Below, one piece after another: positions 23,645-32,049 of a stretch of 64,000 nucleotides of DNA. How positions within the stretch are numbered: the first letter of the stretch is position 1; every line of letters starts with the position of its first letter. The DNA is taken from contig JAKFCU010000112.1 of the NCBI GenBank assembly GCA_036676475.1, positions 4,423-68,422 of the forward strand, read 5' to 3'. This DNA comes from LC029 sp036676475. Lineage in GTDB: Bacteria; Bacillota; Bacilli; Aneurinibacillales; RAOX-1. Made by a program: the position numbers and the translations under genes. Under the pieces are notes generated by a model. The model did not search any database, was not told the origin of the DNA, and saw only the letters and a list, made by a program, of their open reading frames with translations.

Positions 23645-25363
23645 ATGCTTAAAAACATGTCCATTAAAAATAAGTTATTGACAGCCTTTTCCATTCTTAT
23701 CTTGATTTTTATTTTAGCGGCAACCTATAACATTATCATGATAGACAAAATTCAACATTTAGCTGATGTTATGGAAAAACGCGCAAATAAACGAGAAATG
23801 GTACAGAAATTTGTTTACTACACAGAAGTGATGAGCAGCAATCAAGCTGATTTGATCATAAATGAAAATAAGCAAATGATTGTCGAGTTTAGGAAAAACA
23901 CCAAAACCGCAAAAGAGTATTTAAATCACATCACAGAAGCAGCAAACACAAATGAAGAACAACAGATCTTAAATGAATTAAGGATGGAGTTTATTAAATA
24001 CTCTAATTACTTCGGAAAAATACTGGCAATTTATGAACGGAAAACAAAAATCTCTAATGAGGAATTAAAATACCTTTACCAAAAAACAGATAATCAAATT
24101 GATAAAATTAAAAATAACGTTTTCGTATTAACCAATGAAATGGTCGATATTTCTGATAATGAATATAAGAAAAGCCAACAAGAATTGGCTAGTTTGATTA
24201 ACAAAACACAAGTTTTATTTATTCTTTCTATTTTTTCTGGAAGTCTATTAGCAATAATGTTCGCTCTTTGGTTAGCAAAAAAAATTACCGATCCTATTCG
24301 TGAAATTGTACAATTAGCCCAAAATATTGCTAAAGGTGACCTGCGGGGAGACGTTACGATTGATTCAGGAGACGAAATAGGTCAACTTTCATGGAGTATT
24401 CAGGAGATGGTGACAAGTCTTCGGTCCTTAATTGGCGAAACGGCTTATGGGGCCCAACACATCGCGCAAACTTCACGAGAATTATTAACTAGCACAAGCC
24501 AAAATCAGATAACCACTCAGCAAATTAGTAGTATTATGGATGAAGTAGCAGCAGGAAGCACTAGACAAGCGGATCAAACAAGACAAATTTCGGAAATGTT
24601 CGATATAACCGTAGAAGAAATGAGAAGAGGATATAATAGAATCCAAGCAACATTAGAAAATGCCTCTCAATCTAGTGAAATATCAAAAGAAGGTGAGTAC
24701 GCCATCTTTAATGCCATTAAACATTTGAATTCAGTTAGGGAGAACGTTATTTTTGCAACGGATTCTATTCAAAAGCTAGGTCGCCGTTCAGAAGAAATTC
24801 AAACCATCATTACGGTTATTACGGACTTATCAAAACAAACCAATTTGTTAGCATTAAATGCAGCCATTGAAGCAGCTAGAGCTGGTGAACACGGTAAAGG
24901 ATTTGCCGTGGTTGCCCAAGAAGTCCGAAAATTGGCGGAAAGCTCAAGTGATTCTGCCCAACAAATTATTTCTCTTATCAAGGATATCCAAGCAGAAACG
25001 TACCTTACTGTTCAAACGATGGAAAGTAATCAAGATGCAATCGAACAACAGGTGGATATGATTAAAAAAGGAGGAGATGTAATTCAAACGATTGTAAAAC
25101 ATGTACAGCAGACAGAAACAGATACGAAAGAAATAAAACAATTATTTAATCATGTAAATGAAAATGTGAGTCATTTACTACATACAGTAAAAGAGATTTC
25201 AGCAATAGCACAAGAATCCGCTGCTGCTGCACAAGAAATTAATGCGGTAACAGAGGAACAGTTACAATCGGTTTCACATATTGACATGAGATCACAAGAA
25301 CTGTCTAACTTAGCAGAAAGATTAGATCATCAAGTTAATAAGTTCACTCTACATAAATCGTAA
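23645..25363 (+). CDS. Methyl-accepting chemotaxis protein with Fur box
   Basis: Transmembrane chemoreceptor of 572 residues. Membrane helices at about 9-29 and 190-211 enclose a helical extracytoplasmic domain of about 160 residues. A HAMP domain (ITDPIREIVQLAQNIAKGDL) and the long coiled-coil signalling domain follow. The hairpin tip QTNLLALNAAIEAARAGEHG near residue 405 is canonical and binds CheA/CheW. The sensory domain looks like a four-helix bundle without Cache features. GGCGGAGG precedes the ATG. The nearly perfect Fur box upstream suggests that the receptor is made under iron limitation; the ligand is unknown. The neighbouring Fur-boxed haem module runs the other way. Confidence 0.93.
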   Translation: MLKNMSIKNKLLTAFSILILIFILAATYNIIMIDKIQHLADVMEKRANKREMVQKFVYYTEVMSSNQADLIINENKQMIVEFRKNTKTAKEYLNHITEAANTNEEQQILNELRMEFIKYSNYFGKILAIYERKTKISNEELKYLYQKTDNQIDKIKNNVFVLTNEMVDISDNEYKKSQQELASLINKTQVLFILSIFSGSLLAIMFALWLAKKITDPIREIVQLAQNIAKGDLRGDVTIDSGDEIGQLSWSIQEMVTSLRSLIGETAYGAQHIAQTSRELLTSTSQNQITTQQISSIMDEVAAGSTRQADQTRQISEMFDITVEEMRRGYNRIQATLENASQSSEISKEGEYAIFNAIKHLNSVRENVIFATDSIQKLGRRSEEIQTIITVITDLSKQTNLLALNAAIEAARAGEHGKGFAVVAQEVRKLAESSSDSAQQIISLIKDIQAETYLTVQTMESNQDAIEQQVDMIKKGGDVIQTIVKHVQQTETDTKEIKQLFNHVNENVSHLLHTVKEISAIAQESAAAAQEINAVTEEQLQSVSHIDMRSQELSNLAERLDHQVNKFTLHKS

Positions 25364-25514
25364 AGACTTTGATCGGAAGACAATAAGTGCTTTTTCTCCG
25401 ATAAAATATAAAATGACCTTTTACTCATGCTTTAGTATAATGGAAATAGATAGTTTATTGAAAATACAGCATAACATGAAATGGGATGCTGCAAATTTAG
25501 GAGGAAATCGAGAT

Positions 25515-26072
25515 ATGTCTACAGAAACTTTAACCCCATGGAGCCAAGAATTGTCGAATCCATCTGTACAAGATGCGTTAACAGCACTCATTCAAAAGCT
25601 ACCTCAAATTAATGAGGCAGTAGCCAAAATGGAGCAGGGTATCGGGGTGATTTCTGCCATGGCTATGGATACCCAAACGTTCAACAATATAACTGAACCT
25701 ATTTCACAAATCTCTAAAGTGGCACTAAATAAAGAAAATGTGGAGGCCCTTGCTTCTATTGCAGACAAACTGCCGAGGATAGCCCAGTCCTTGGAATTGC
25801 TAGAAAAGGTAGTTCCACTACTTGATTCAGTAGCACAGAAAGAAAATTGGGTTGCGATGGCTGACTTAGTAGAAGTGTTAGCAGCACCTGTCACAGAACG
25901 TGTACAGGGCGGAATGTCCATCGTGAAGGAAGCGAAAGAACGTTCTGAGCGGAATACAAGCACTGTGTCAATTTTCGGTGCATTGAAGTTATTAAAAGAT
26001 CCTCTAGTTCAAGATGGACTAAAATTCATCCAAGCTCTGCTGGAGGTTTCCAACGAAAAAAGGAAGGCCTAA
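25515..26072 (+). CDS. DUF1641 family protein
   Basis: Helical cytoplasmic protein of 185 residues resembling the DUF1641 family (YrhD/YjgD of Bacillus), including the C-terminal block GALKLLKDPLVQDGLKFIQ. Relatives are often linked to formate dehydrogenase-like genes; nothing of that kind is nearby, and the function is unknown. The start is ATG at 25515, ten bases after AGGAGG; the frame is open further upstream but lacks a ribosome site. A strong two-way terminator follows. Confidence 0.8.
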   Translation: MSTETLTPWSQELSNPSVQDALTALIQKLPQINEAVAKMEQGIGVISAMAMDTQTFNNITEPISQISKVALNKENVEALASIADKLPRIAQSLELLEKVVPLLDSVAQKENWVAMADLVEVLAAPVTERVQGGMSIVKEAKERSERNTSTVSIFGALKLLKDPLVQDGLKFIQALLEVSNEKRKA

Positions 26073-26169
26073 TGATCGCTAATGGTAAAGCAAATGCTTC
26101 ACCTTGGCTATGGAGGCGGCCCCTCATAAGATAGCCATCCATGCTTGTATCGACTCGCTGAACAACAAA

Positions 26170-26206
26170 ATCCCCCTGTTTACCTATTTCGTATAAACAG
26201 GGGGAT
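26170..26206. terminator. Strong hairpin between convergent genes
   Basis: Perfect 13-bp stem ATCCCCCTGTTTA with its complement and an 11-base loop. T-rich flanks exist on both sides. It separates the DUF1641 gene and the convergent zinc-ribbon gene. Confidence 0.85.
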
Positions 26207-26230
26207 TCATATTGATTCTTCTAAGACCAC

Positions 26231-26428
26231 TTATATTACTTCCTTCCCTAGCTTCCAACCTTTTTTGGTATAAGCAATGAAATCATGTATCGTTCTTTTC
26301 GGATAATCCGAAGTCATATCATCGGAATAGGTCACCGATGTTTTATCTTGACAAGACCAGCACTCTGACCGATTCCTTTCCATAAGGGACAACACTTCTC
26401 CGCAATGGATGCAAGAATCAGGAACCAC
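26231..26428 (-). CDS. Small zinc-ribbon protein (65 residues)
   Basis: Protein of 65 residues with a zinc knuckle: DSCIHCGEVL and ECWSCQDK, two CxxC pairs about 16 residues apart. The C-terminal part (RTIHDFIAYTKKGWKLGKEV) is basic/helical. The GTG at 26428 is preceded by GAGGAGG at seven bases and is preferred over a TTG further upstream at 26464. No recognisable family beyond the zinc ribbon; single gene. Confidence 0.7.
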   Translation of the reverse strand: MVPDSCIHCGEVLSLMERNRSECWSCQDKTSVTYSDDMTSDYPKRTIHDFIAYTKKGWKLGKEVI

Positions 26429-26984
26429 ATCTTGACCTCCTCTATTTTGGTATTTCGTTCTCAAACCTTACGTATCTCGTCTTTACCCCCTGCATGGCAG
26501 CGGTTACAAATTTAATTAACCGATATCATGCTTCGCTAACCAACTTCATTGGACTATCTCCCTTCTAATTCGCTTCTCTTCATCCCCCTCCATCGATAAG
26601 GAAAAATGGTTGTTGATGAAGTCACAGACCCAGATAAGCTCATCTATACACAATCATATGTATCATCGACCTCCTGTATAGAATAAGATGTTCCCTATCT
26701 GCTTTTAATTGTATATCACTTTTAAAATGTTGTAAAAATTCATATTATTCCATTTTGGCTAGTAAATGCCTAGGAATCTTTTTAAAGCTACTTCATTCGT
26801 TTATTTTCATTGTTTTTCGACAAAAAACAGCAACCCACTTTTAAACCGAACGCTTTCGCTTTCAGCGCTACTTGTTGAGGAATTTTTTCCCGACTCCGAC
26901 TAATTCAAACACCTGTAAAAGAAAAAAATTCTCCATGTAAATTTATATTATTGAAGAAATATTTTTTGAGTTTCTCTTCTTGTT
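26429..26984. other. Non-coding stretch before RpiR relic
   Basis: No gene with convincing signals. A minus-strand frame of 35 codons (26653-26546, TTG start, hydrophilic, ending RRREIVQ-like) follows an AGGAGG but at poor spacing. The rest is AT-rich and looks like decayed sequence. Confidence 0.4.
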
Positions 26985-27180
26985 GAAGCTAATCGGATTG
27001 ATCCATTTGGAGTGGGAGGACCTGCTTCCGTTATCATGGATGCCTATCACAAATTCACCAAAACAGGGATCCCCACTTTTCACTCCAATGACTCCCATAT
27101 GCAAGCTATTCAAGCCTCCATTCTTTATCATTGATGCATTATTTGTAGCCATGTCGATGGCAGATTAGAAATCACGAAAA
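26985..27180 (+). pseudogene. Remnant of an RpiR/MurR-family regulator (SIS domain)
   Basis: The plus strand encodes RIDPFGVGGPASVIMDAYHK and FTKTGIPTFHSNDSHMQA, then a stop. In the shifted frame it continues CSHVDGRLEITKKI. This matches the sugar-phosphate-binding SIS domain of RpiR regulators (the IxxxGxGxS region and SHxGRTKE). The N-terminal helix-turn-helix is missing and at least one frameshift and several stops break the rest. In relatives such regulators often sit beside pentose-phosphate genes; gnd converges on it here. Confidence 0.75.
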
Positions 27181-27228
27181 AAATTTAGAAAAGATCCGGG
27201 AAGTCATTTCCTTCAAAGACTTTAGGGG

Positions 27229-27250
27229 AGCTGCGCTAGTAGCTTTCTTA
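27229..27250 (-). repeat. Dispersed hairpin repeat, half unit (copy 4)
   Basis: On the minus strand TAAGAAAGCTAC-TAGC-GCAGCT matches the first hairpin half of the repeat. Its leading TAA is the stop codon of gnd. Confidence 0.7.
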
Positions 27251-28657
27251 TTCAAACCACTGAGTATGAAAAATACCCTCTTTATCAATACGCTGGTATG
27301 TATGGGCTCCAAAGTAATCCCGTTGTGCCTGCAGCAAATTAGCCGGTAAGCTTTCGGTCCGGTAACTGTCAAAATAAGCTAAGGCACTTGAAAAGGCAGG
27401 AACTGGTATGCCATGTTGAACAGCGAGGGAGATGACTTGCCTCCATGCTCCTTGATAGCTTTCCACAATCCCTTGGAAGTACGGATCAAGCAACAAATTC
27501 TTTAATTCTGAATTCCGATCATAGGCATCTTTAATTTGTTGGAGGAATTGGGCACGGATAATGCATCCTCCTCGAAAAATCATGGAAATATTTCCGTAGT
27601 TTAAATTCCAGTTGTACTCTTCCGATGCAGCACGCATTTGGGCAAATCCCTGAGCATACGAACAGATCTTGCTAGCAAAAAGAGCTTTGCGAATGGCTTC
27701 TATAAATTCCTGCTTGTCTCCAGTAAAGAACGATTCCTGAGGCCCTTTTAAAATTCGGCTTGCCATCACTCGCTCATCCTTCATGGCAGATAAAAAACGG
27801 GAGAAGACGGACTCAGTGATAATCGATAAAGGCACTCCCAAATCCAGAGAACTCTGACTTGTCCATTTCCCCGTTCCCTTTTGACCAGCGGTATCCAAGA
27901 TCATATCCACAAGCGGTTTGCCGGTATCAGGGTCCATCTTGGTAAAGATATCAGCTGTAATTTCAATTAAGTAGCTATCTAGTTCACCCTTGTTCCATTC
28001 AGAAAAGATCTCATGAAGCTCTTGGGCATCCAATTGGAGCACGTTCTTCAAAAGATGATACGCCTCACAAATAAGCTGCATATCCCCATACTCAATCCCG
28101 TTATGTACCATTTTGACATAGTGACCTGCCCCATCGGGTCCAATATATATGCAGCAAGGGGCACCCTGGACTTTCGCCGAGATCGCTGTAAGAATCGGCT
28201 CCACCAGCTGATAGGCATCCTCCTGTCCACCTGGCATAATAGCAGGTCCTTTCAAAGCACCTTCTTCTCCTCCAGAAACACCTGCTCCAATATAACGGAA
28301 TCCTTCTGATTCGAGTGCTTTATTACGACGAAGGGTGTCTACAAAGTAGGAGTTCCCCCCATCAATTAATATATCTCCTTGTGATAAGAGCGGTTTTAAT
28401 TGATTAATGGTAGCATCCGTAGGCTCCCCGGCCTTTACCATAATGAGGATTTTTCTTGGCGTTTCCAAGGATTCTACAAATTCCTCCAGAGAATAAGTCC
28501 CAACTAAATTTTTTCCTGATGCTTCCTTCAATAACTCTTCAGTCTTATCAGAGGATCGATTGTATACCGATACGGTAAATCCCCGGCTCTCGATATTTAA
28601 AGCCAAATTTTTCCCCATTACCGCTAATCCAATGACACCGATTTGTTGCTTGGACAT
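27248..28657 (-). CDS. gnd: 6-phosphogluconate dehydrogenase, decarboxylating
   Basis: Enzyme of 469 residues, standard length. It oxidises and decarboxylates 6-phosphogluconate to ribulose-5-phosphate with NADP(+) in the oxidative pentose-phosphate pathway. Features are the Rossmann start IGVIGLAVMGKNLALN, GGNSYFVDT, the signature GAGVSGGEEGALKGPAIMPG, VKMVHNGIEYGDMQ with the catalytic lysine, and DTAGQKGTGKWTSQ. The start at 28657 follows AAGGGTGG; the frame continues 25 codons upstream without a ribosome site. The stop codon is shared with a repeat half-unit. A decayed RpiR regulator lies beyond the 3' end. Confidence 0.96.
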   Translation of the reverse strand: MSKQQIGVIGLAVMGKNLALNIESRGFTVSVYNRSSDKTEELLKEASGKNLVGTYSLEEFVESLETPRKILIMVKAGEPTDATINQLKPLLSQGDILIDGGNSYFVDTLRRNKALESEGFRYIGAGVSGGEEGALKGPAIMPGGQEDAYQLVEPILTAISAKVQGAPCCIYIGPDGAGHYVKMVHNGIEYGDMQLICEAYHLLKNVLQLDAQELHEIFSEWNKGELDSYLIEITADIFTKMDPDTGKPLVDMILDTAGQKGTGKWTSQSSLDLGVPLSIITESVFSRFLSAMKDERVMASRILKGPQESFFTGDKQEFIEAIRKALFASKICSYAQGFAQMRAASEEYNWNLNYGNISMIFRGGCIIRAQFLQQIKDAYDRNSELKNLLLDPYFQGIVESYQGAWRQVISLAVQHGIPVPAFSSALAYFDSYRTESLPANLLQAQRDYFGAHTYQRIDKEGIFHTQWFE

Positions 28658-28955
28658 GTATAGTTCCACCCTTCTTAAAGTAAAATATGCCCTGCTCTGT
28701 CTGAAACGTTTATTATATGAAAAAATATCCATTCATACAAACATTAATCAGAAAACAATTTTCTTCTTTATACACAGAATGGTTTTTCGTTATAATTTTC
28801 TTCATTGAAACCAATTTGATTCCCTGCCTTCAACCGCGATTGAGAAAGTCAGGTTATTTATGTGCATTTATTTTTATACACCTCTTTGATCTTATCCTAC
28901 TTTATTTATATTTTGGGGGAATCGGAAGCTTGATGGCCCTTATAATGCTTTTAAG
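28658..28955. other. Non-coding stretch between gnd and M24 peptidase
   Basis: Promoter region of gnd on one side and terminator on the other. A hydrophobic plus-strand frame starts at 28717 but has no ribosome site and runs through the terminator into antisense sequence; I do not call it. Confidence 0.5.
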
Positions 28956-28995
28956 GAAGAAAAACCCACCTCACGTATGTTGTGCGGTGGGTTTT
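28956..28995 (-). terminator. Intrinsic terminator of M24 peptidase gene
   Basis: AAAACCCACC pairs with GGTGGGTTTT around a 15-base loop; on the minus strand it ends in TTTTTCTTCC, directly beyond the stop at 29000. Confidence 0.85.
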
Positions 28996-28999
28996 ATAT

Positions 29000-30100
29000 T
29001 TATAGCTGAATTAACTGTTTCGGATAACTCGTCAATACTTCCACTTCACCATCAGGACGGATATACACATCATCTTCAATACGGACTCCGCCGATATCAG
29101 AAATATAGATTCCAGGTTCAATCGTAAACAGCATGCCGGTCTCCATCCGCGTTTCATTTTGGGAGTGAATGGACGGTGCCTCATGGATCTCTAAGCCTAA
29201 TCCATGACCCACTCGGTGCATAAAATACTTGCCATATCCCTGCGATTCGATGTAATCTCTTGCTGCCTGGTCTACCACCCCGATAGGTTTTCCTGCTTTA
29301 ACCGCTTTAATCGCCTTTTCATTGGCCATTCTTACTGTTTCATAAATCTTCTTCTGCTCATCTGATCCTTCCCCTACAAGAAAGGTACGAGTGATATCCG
29401 AACAGAAACCCTCTACAAATACCCCTAGATCCAAAAGGAGATACCCTCCCGTTTCAATTTTTTGGTTTTCTGGCCGTCCATGGGGAAGCGCCGAACGCTT
29501 TCCAGATAACACAATGGTGGAAAAGGAGGGACGGTCTGCTCCAAGCACCTTCATTTGATATTCTAATTCAGCTGTCAGTTCCAACTCCGTTACTCCTGGG
29601 GTCACCTTGGATACCCCATGAGCAATGACTTTTTCGGCAATTTCGATCGCTCGTTTGACAATGAGGATATCTTCTGAATCCTTCTTTAAGCGTAAGGACA
29701 TGATGAATTCTTCAATATCCGCAAATTCAGCTTGGGGAAAGCATTCCTTTATTCGTTCCGACTGATATACATTCATGATCTTTTTCTCAATTCCAAGGGA
29801 GGTTACTGATGCACTCCATTTCTTTTTGACAAATTCATAAGGGTTATCCGTATCGGAAATCGGAATGATCGCGGAGACAACAGCATGCTGCTGGGCACTT
29901 TCTTCATCTAAAGATGGAACAAATAAGGAAGCCTCTCCTTCTTTACTGTAAAAGAGGGCCATGAAGCGTTCGTGCGGATCACTAAAGAAGCCGGTAAAAT
30001 AATAAATATTGATGGGAGATGTGATCATCAACAGCCCCATATCCTGACTTTCCATGTAGGATTTTAGCTGTTGAAATCTCTCGTCATATCTATTGGCCAT
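29000..30100 (-). CDS. M24-family Xaa-Pro peptidase (aminopeptidase P/prolidase type)
   Basis: Cytoplasmic dimetal peptidase of 366 residues that releases N-terminal residues before proline or splits Xaa-Pro dipeptides. The N-terminal creatinase-like domain contains ITSPINIYYFTGF. The C-terminal pita-bread domain has all metal ligands: LLLDLGVFVEGFCSDITRTF (two Asp), HRVGHGLGLEIHEAP (His), MLFTIEPGIY (Glu) and GGVRIEDDVY (Glu). GAGGTATAACTC precedes the ATG at 30100. Which of PepQ, PepP or YqhT-type it is cannot be settled from sequence alone. glnS lies upstream on the same strand, separated by a hairpin. Confidence 0.92.
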   Translation of the reverse strand: MANRYDERFQQLKSYMESQDMGLLMITSPINIYYFTGFFSDPHERFMALFYSKEGEASLFVPSLDEESAQQHAVVSAIIPISDTDNPYEFVKKKWSASVTSLGIEKKIMNVYQSERIKECFPQAEFADIEEFIMSLRLKKDSEDILIVKRAIEIAEKVIAHGVSKVTPGVTELELTAELEYQMKVLGADRPSFSTIVLSGKRSALPHGRPENQKIETGGYLLLDLGVFVEGFCSDITRTFLVGEGSDEQKKIYETVRMANEKAIKAVKAGKPIGVVDQAARDYIESQGYGKYFMHRVGHGLGLEIHEAPSIHSQNETRMETGMLFTIEPGIYISDIGGVRIEDDVYIRPDGEVEVLTSYPKQLIQL

Positions 30101-30122
30101 GAGTTATACCTCTTTTCGTTAG

Positions 30123-30152
30123 AAAAAGCGTGAATCCATTTAGAACCCACGC
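30123..30152 (-). terminator. Intrinsic terminator of glnS
   Basis: GCGTGGG and TTCACGC (two G-U pairs) form a hairpin, followed by TTTTT on the minus strand, ten bases after glnS. Confidence 0.7.
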
Positions 30153-30161
30153 ATTTCAACT

Positions 30162-31817
30162 TTAAATCTTAAAAGAGCTCTTCAATGAAACAATTCGATT
30201 GATAACTAATTGGTCCTCTGTAGTATTCTTCGGGTCGACATTAAAGTAGCCATGGCGGAAAAATTGGAACTTATCATGCGCCTTAGCTTCCTTCATGTTG
30301 GGCTCCACAAAGCCCTGAGAAATCTCCAAAGAATTCGGGTTTACATGATCCAAAAAGCTAGATCCTTCTTCTTTTTCCTCTTCATCTAAGATAAGCGGCT
30401 CATATAAACGGAATTGTGCAGGAACCGCGTTGGTTGCTTCTACCCAATGGATGGTTCCTTTTACCTTTCGTCCGGTAAATCCGGTTCCGCTCTTCGTTTC
30501 CGGATCATACGTACAGCGCAGCTCGACGACATTCCCATTTTCGTCCTTTATCACTTCCTGGCAAGTGATAAAGTAAGCATGCTTCAAACGAACTTCGTTG
30601 CCAGGGAACAAGCGGAAGTAGCCCTTCGGCGGATTTTCCATAAAATCATCTTGTTCAATATAGATTTCACGAGAGAACGGAATTTGGCGAATACCCATCT
30701 CCGGATTTTCTGAATTATTTTCTGCATCAAGCATTTCAACTTGGCCTTCCGGGTAATTGGTGATGACCACTTTTAACGGCTTCAAAACAGCCATGGTTCG
30801 AGGTGCTTTTAGCTTTAGATCCTCCCGTACAAAGTGCTCGAGCATTTGAGTATCCACCGTACTGTAACTGCGGGCTACCCCAATTTCTAAGCAAAAGGCT
30901 CGGATGGCATCTGGCGTATACCCTTTTCTCCTTAATCCAGAAATGGTTGGCATGCGGGGATCGTCCCAATCATCCACAATCTTTTCATCTACTAGCTGCT
31001 TGAGCTTTCGCTTACTCATCACCGTGTTTGTTAAGTTTAAGCGGGCAAATTCAATTTGCTTCGGCTTGGCTTCCGTTTCACACTCATCAATAATCCAGTT
31101 GTAAAGCGGACGATGATCTTCAAATTCCAGCGTACAAATCGAATGTGTAACCCCTTCAATCGCATCTTCCAATGGATGAGCCATATCGTACATCGGGTAC
31201 AAACACCATTGATCACCTGTATTATGATGGGTCGCATGGGCAATTCGGTAAAGCACAGGGTCGCGCATAGTAAGATTCGGGGAGGTCATATCTATTTTCG
31301 CCCGAAGAACCTTCTCGCCATCTTTAAACTCTCCCTTTCTCATCCGTTCAAACAAATCGAGATTTTCCTCTACCGAGCGGTTGCGATAAGGACTTTCTTT
31401 CCCTGGTTGGGTTAAGGTCCCGCGGTACTCCCGAATTTGCTCTGCCGTTAAATCATCGACATAAGCTTTTTCCTTTTTAATCAGCAGGACAGCCCGGTTA
31501 TACATCTCTTCAAAATAATCCGAAGCAAAAAATAAACCATCCCATTCATAGCCTAGCCATTGCACATCTTCCTTGATCGAATCTACATATTCCTGGTCTT
31601 CCTTCAATGGATTCGTATCATCAAAACGCAAGTTGGTCTTCCCTTTAAATTCATCCGCTAATTCAAAATTAAGGATGATGGACTTGGCATGTCCAATATG
31701 TAAATAGCCGTTTGGCTCTGGTGGAAATCGGGTAATAATGTGATTATAATTTCCCGATTCAAGATCTTCGATGACCATATTTCGAATAAAATTAGAGGTG
31801 TTATTCTTGTTTTCCAT
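30162..31817 (-). CDS. glnS: Glutaminyl-tRNA synthetase
   Basis: Class Ic aminoacyl-tRNA synthetase of 551 residues (E. coli GlnS 554). It charges tRNA-Gln with glutamine. The HIGH motif is in FPPEPNGYLHIGHAKSI, the KMSKS equivalent is VMSKRKLKQLV, and the GlnRS-specific NLRFDDTNP and QWCLYPMYDMAHPLEDA are present; the C-terminal anticodon-binding barrels are complete. Most Firmicutes lack GlnRS and use GatCAB amidation, so this gene is a useful lineage marker. ATG at 31817 follows AAAGG at ten bases; a GTG directly before it is less likely. No T-box leader is seen. Confidence 0.97.
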   Translation of the reverse strand: MENKNNTSNFIRNMVIEDLESGNYNHIITRFPPEPNGYLHIGHAKSIILNFELADEFKGKTNLRFDDTNPLKEDQEYVDSIKEDVQWLGYEWDGLFFASDYFEEMYNRAVLLIKKEKAYVDDLTAEQIREYRGTLTQPGKESPYRNRSVEENLDLFERMRKGEFKDGEKVLRAKIDMTSPNLTMRDPVLYRIAHATHHNTGDQWCLYPMYDMAHPLEDAIEGVTHSICTLEFEDHRPLYNWIIDECETEAKPKQIEFARLNLTNTVMSKRKLKQLVDEKIVDDWDDPRMPTISGLRRKGYTPDAIRAFCLEIGVARSYSTVDTQMLEHFVREDLKLKAPRTMAVLKPLKVVITNYPEGQVEMLDAENNSENPEMGIRQIPFSREIYIEQDDFMENPPKGYFRLFPGNEVRLKHAYFITCQEVIKDENGNVVELRCTYDPETKSGTGFTGRKVKGTIHWVEATNAVPAQFRLYEPLILDEEEKEEGSSFLDHVNPNSLEISQGFVEPNMKEAKAHDKFQFFRHGYFNVDPKNTTEDQLVINRIVSLKSSFKI

Positions 31818-31971
31818 CACCTATCAACCTTTCTCTTTTCATCCATTTATCTGACTGAATCATAGTTACTTGTAGTTATAGCATAAAAAGCCCCTGATTT
31901 CTATGGACAGGCAATCAATTCAATTGTTCCCAATCAATTTTTATATAAACGAGTTTAATCCTCCCCCCATC

Positions 31972-31997
31972 GTTTTATATAGTAAAACTAAGTTTTA
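31972..31997. promoter_or_regulatory. 26-bp operator-like element, copy A
   Basis: Three half-sites GTTTTA, TAAAAC and GTTTTA in alternating orientation; the core TAAAACTAAGTTTTA is a perfect 7-1-7 palindrome. All but two bases match the element upstream of larE at 35790-35815. It lies between iclR and glnS. Its target is unclear. Confidence 0.65.
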
Positions 31998-32008
31998 TAT
32001 CATAGCGA

Positions 32009-32030
32009 GAACAACTCTACATCGTTGTTC
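32009..32030 (-). terminator. Hairpin downstream of iclR
   Basis: GAACAAC pairs with GTTGTTC around an 8-base loop, 20 bases beyond the iclR stop. No T-run follows, so terminator activity is doubtful. Confidence 0.35.
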
Positions 32031-32049
32031 GATGCAAAGGTCGTGCTAT

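Noticed and set aside
28717..29127. Hydrophobic plus-strand frame of 136 codons
   Set aside because: No ribosome site; it reads through the peptidase terminator and then antisense to the M24 peptidase gene. The first about 80 codons look membrane-like, but this is not enough.
31821..32049. T-box leader or riboswitch before glnS
   Set aside because: No T-box sequence, specifier stem or antiterminator is visible.
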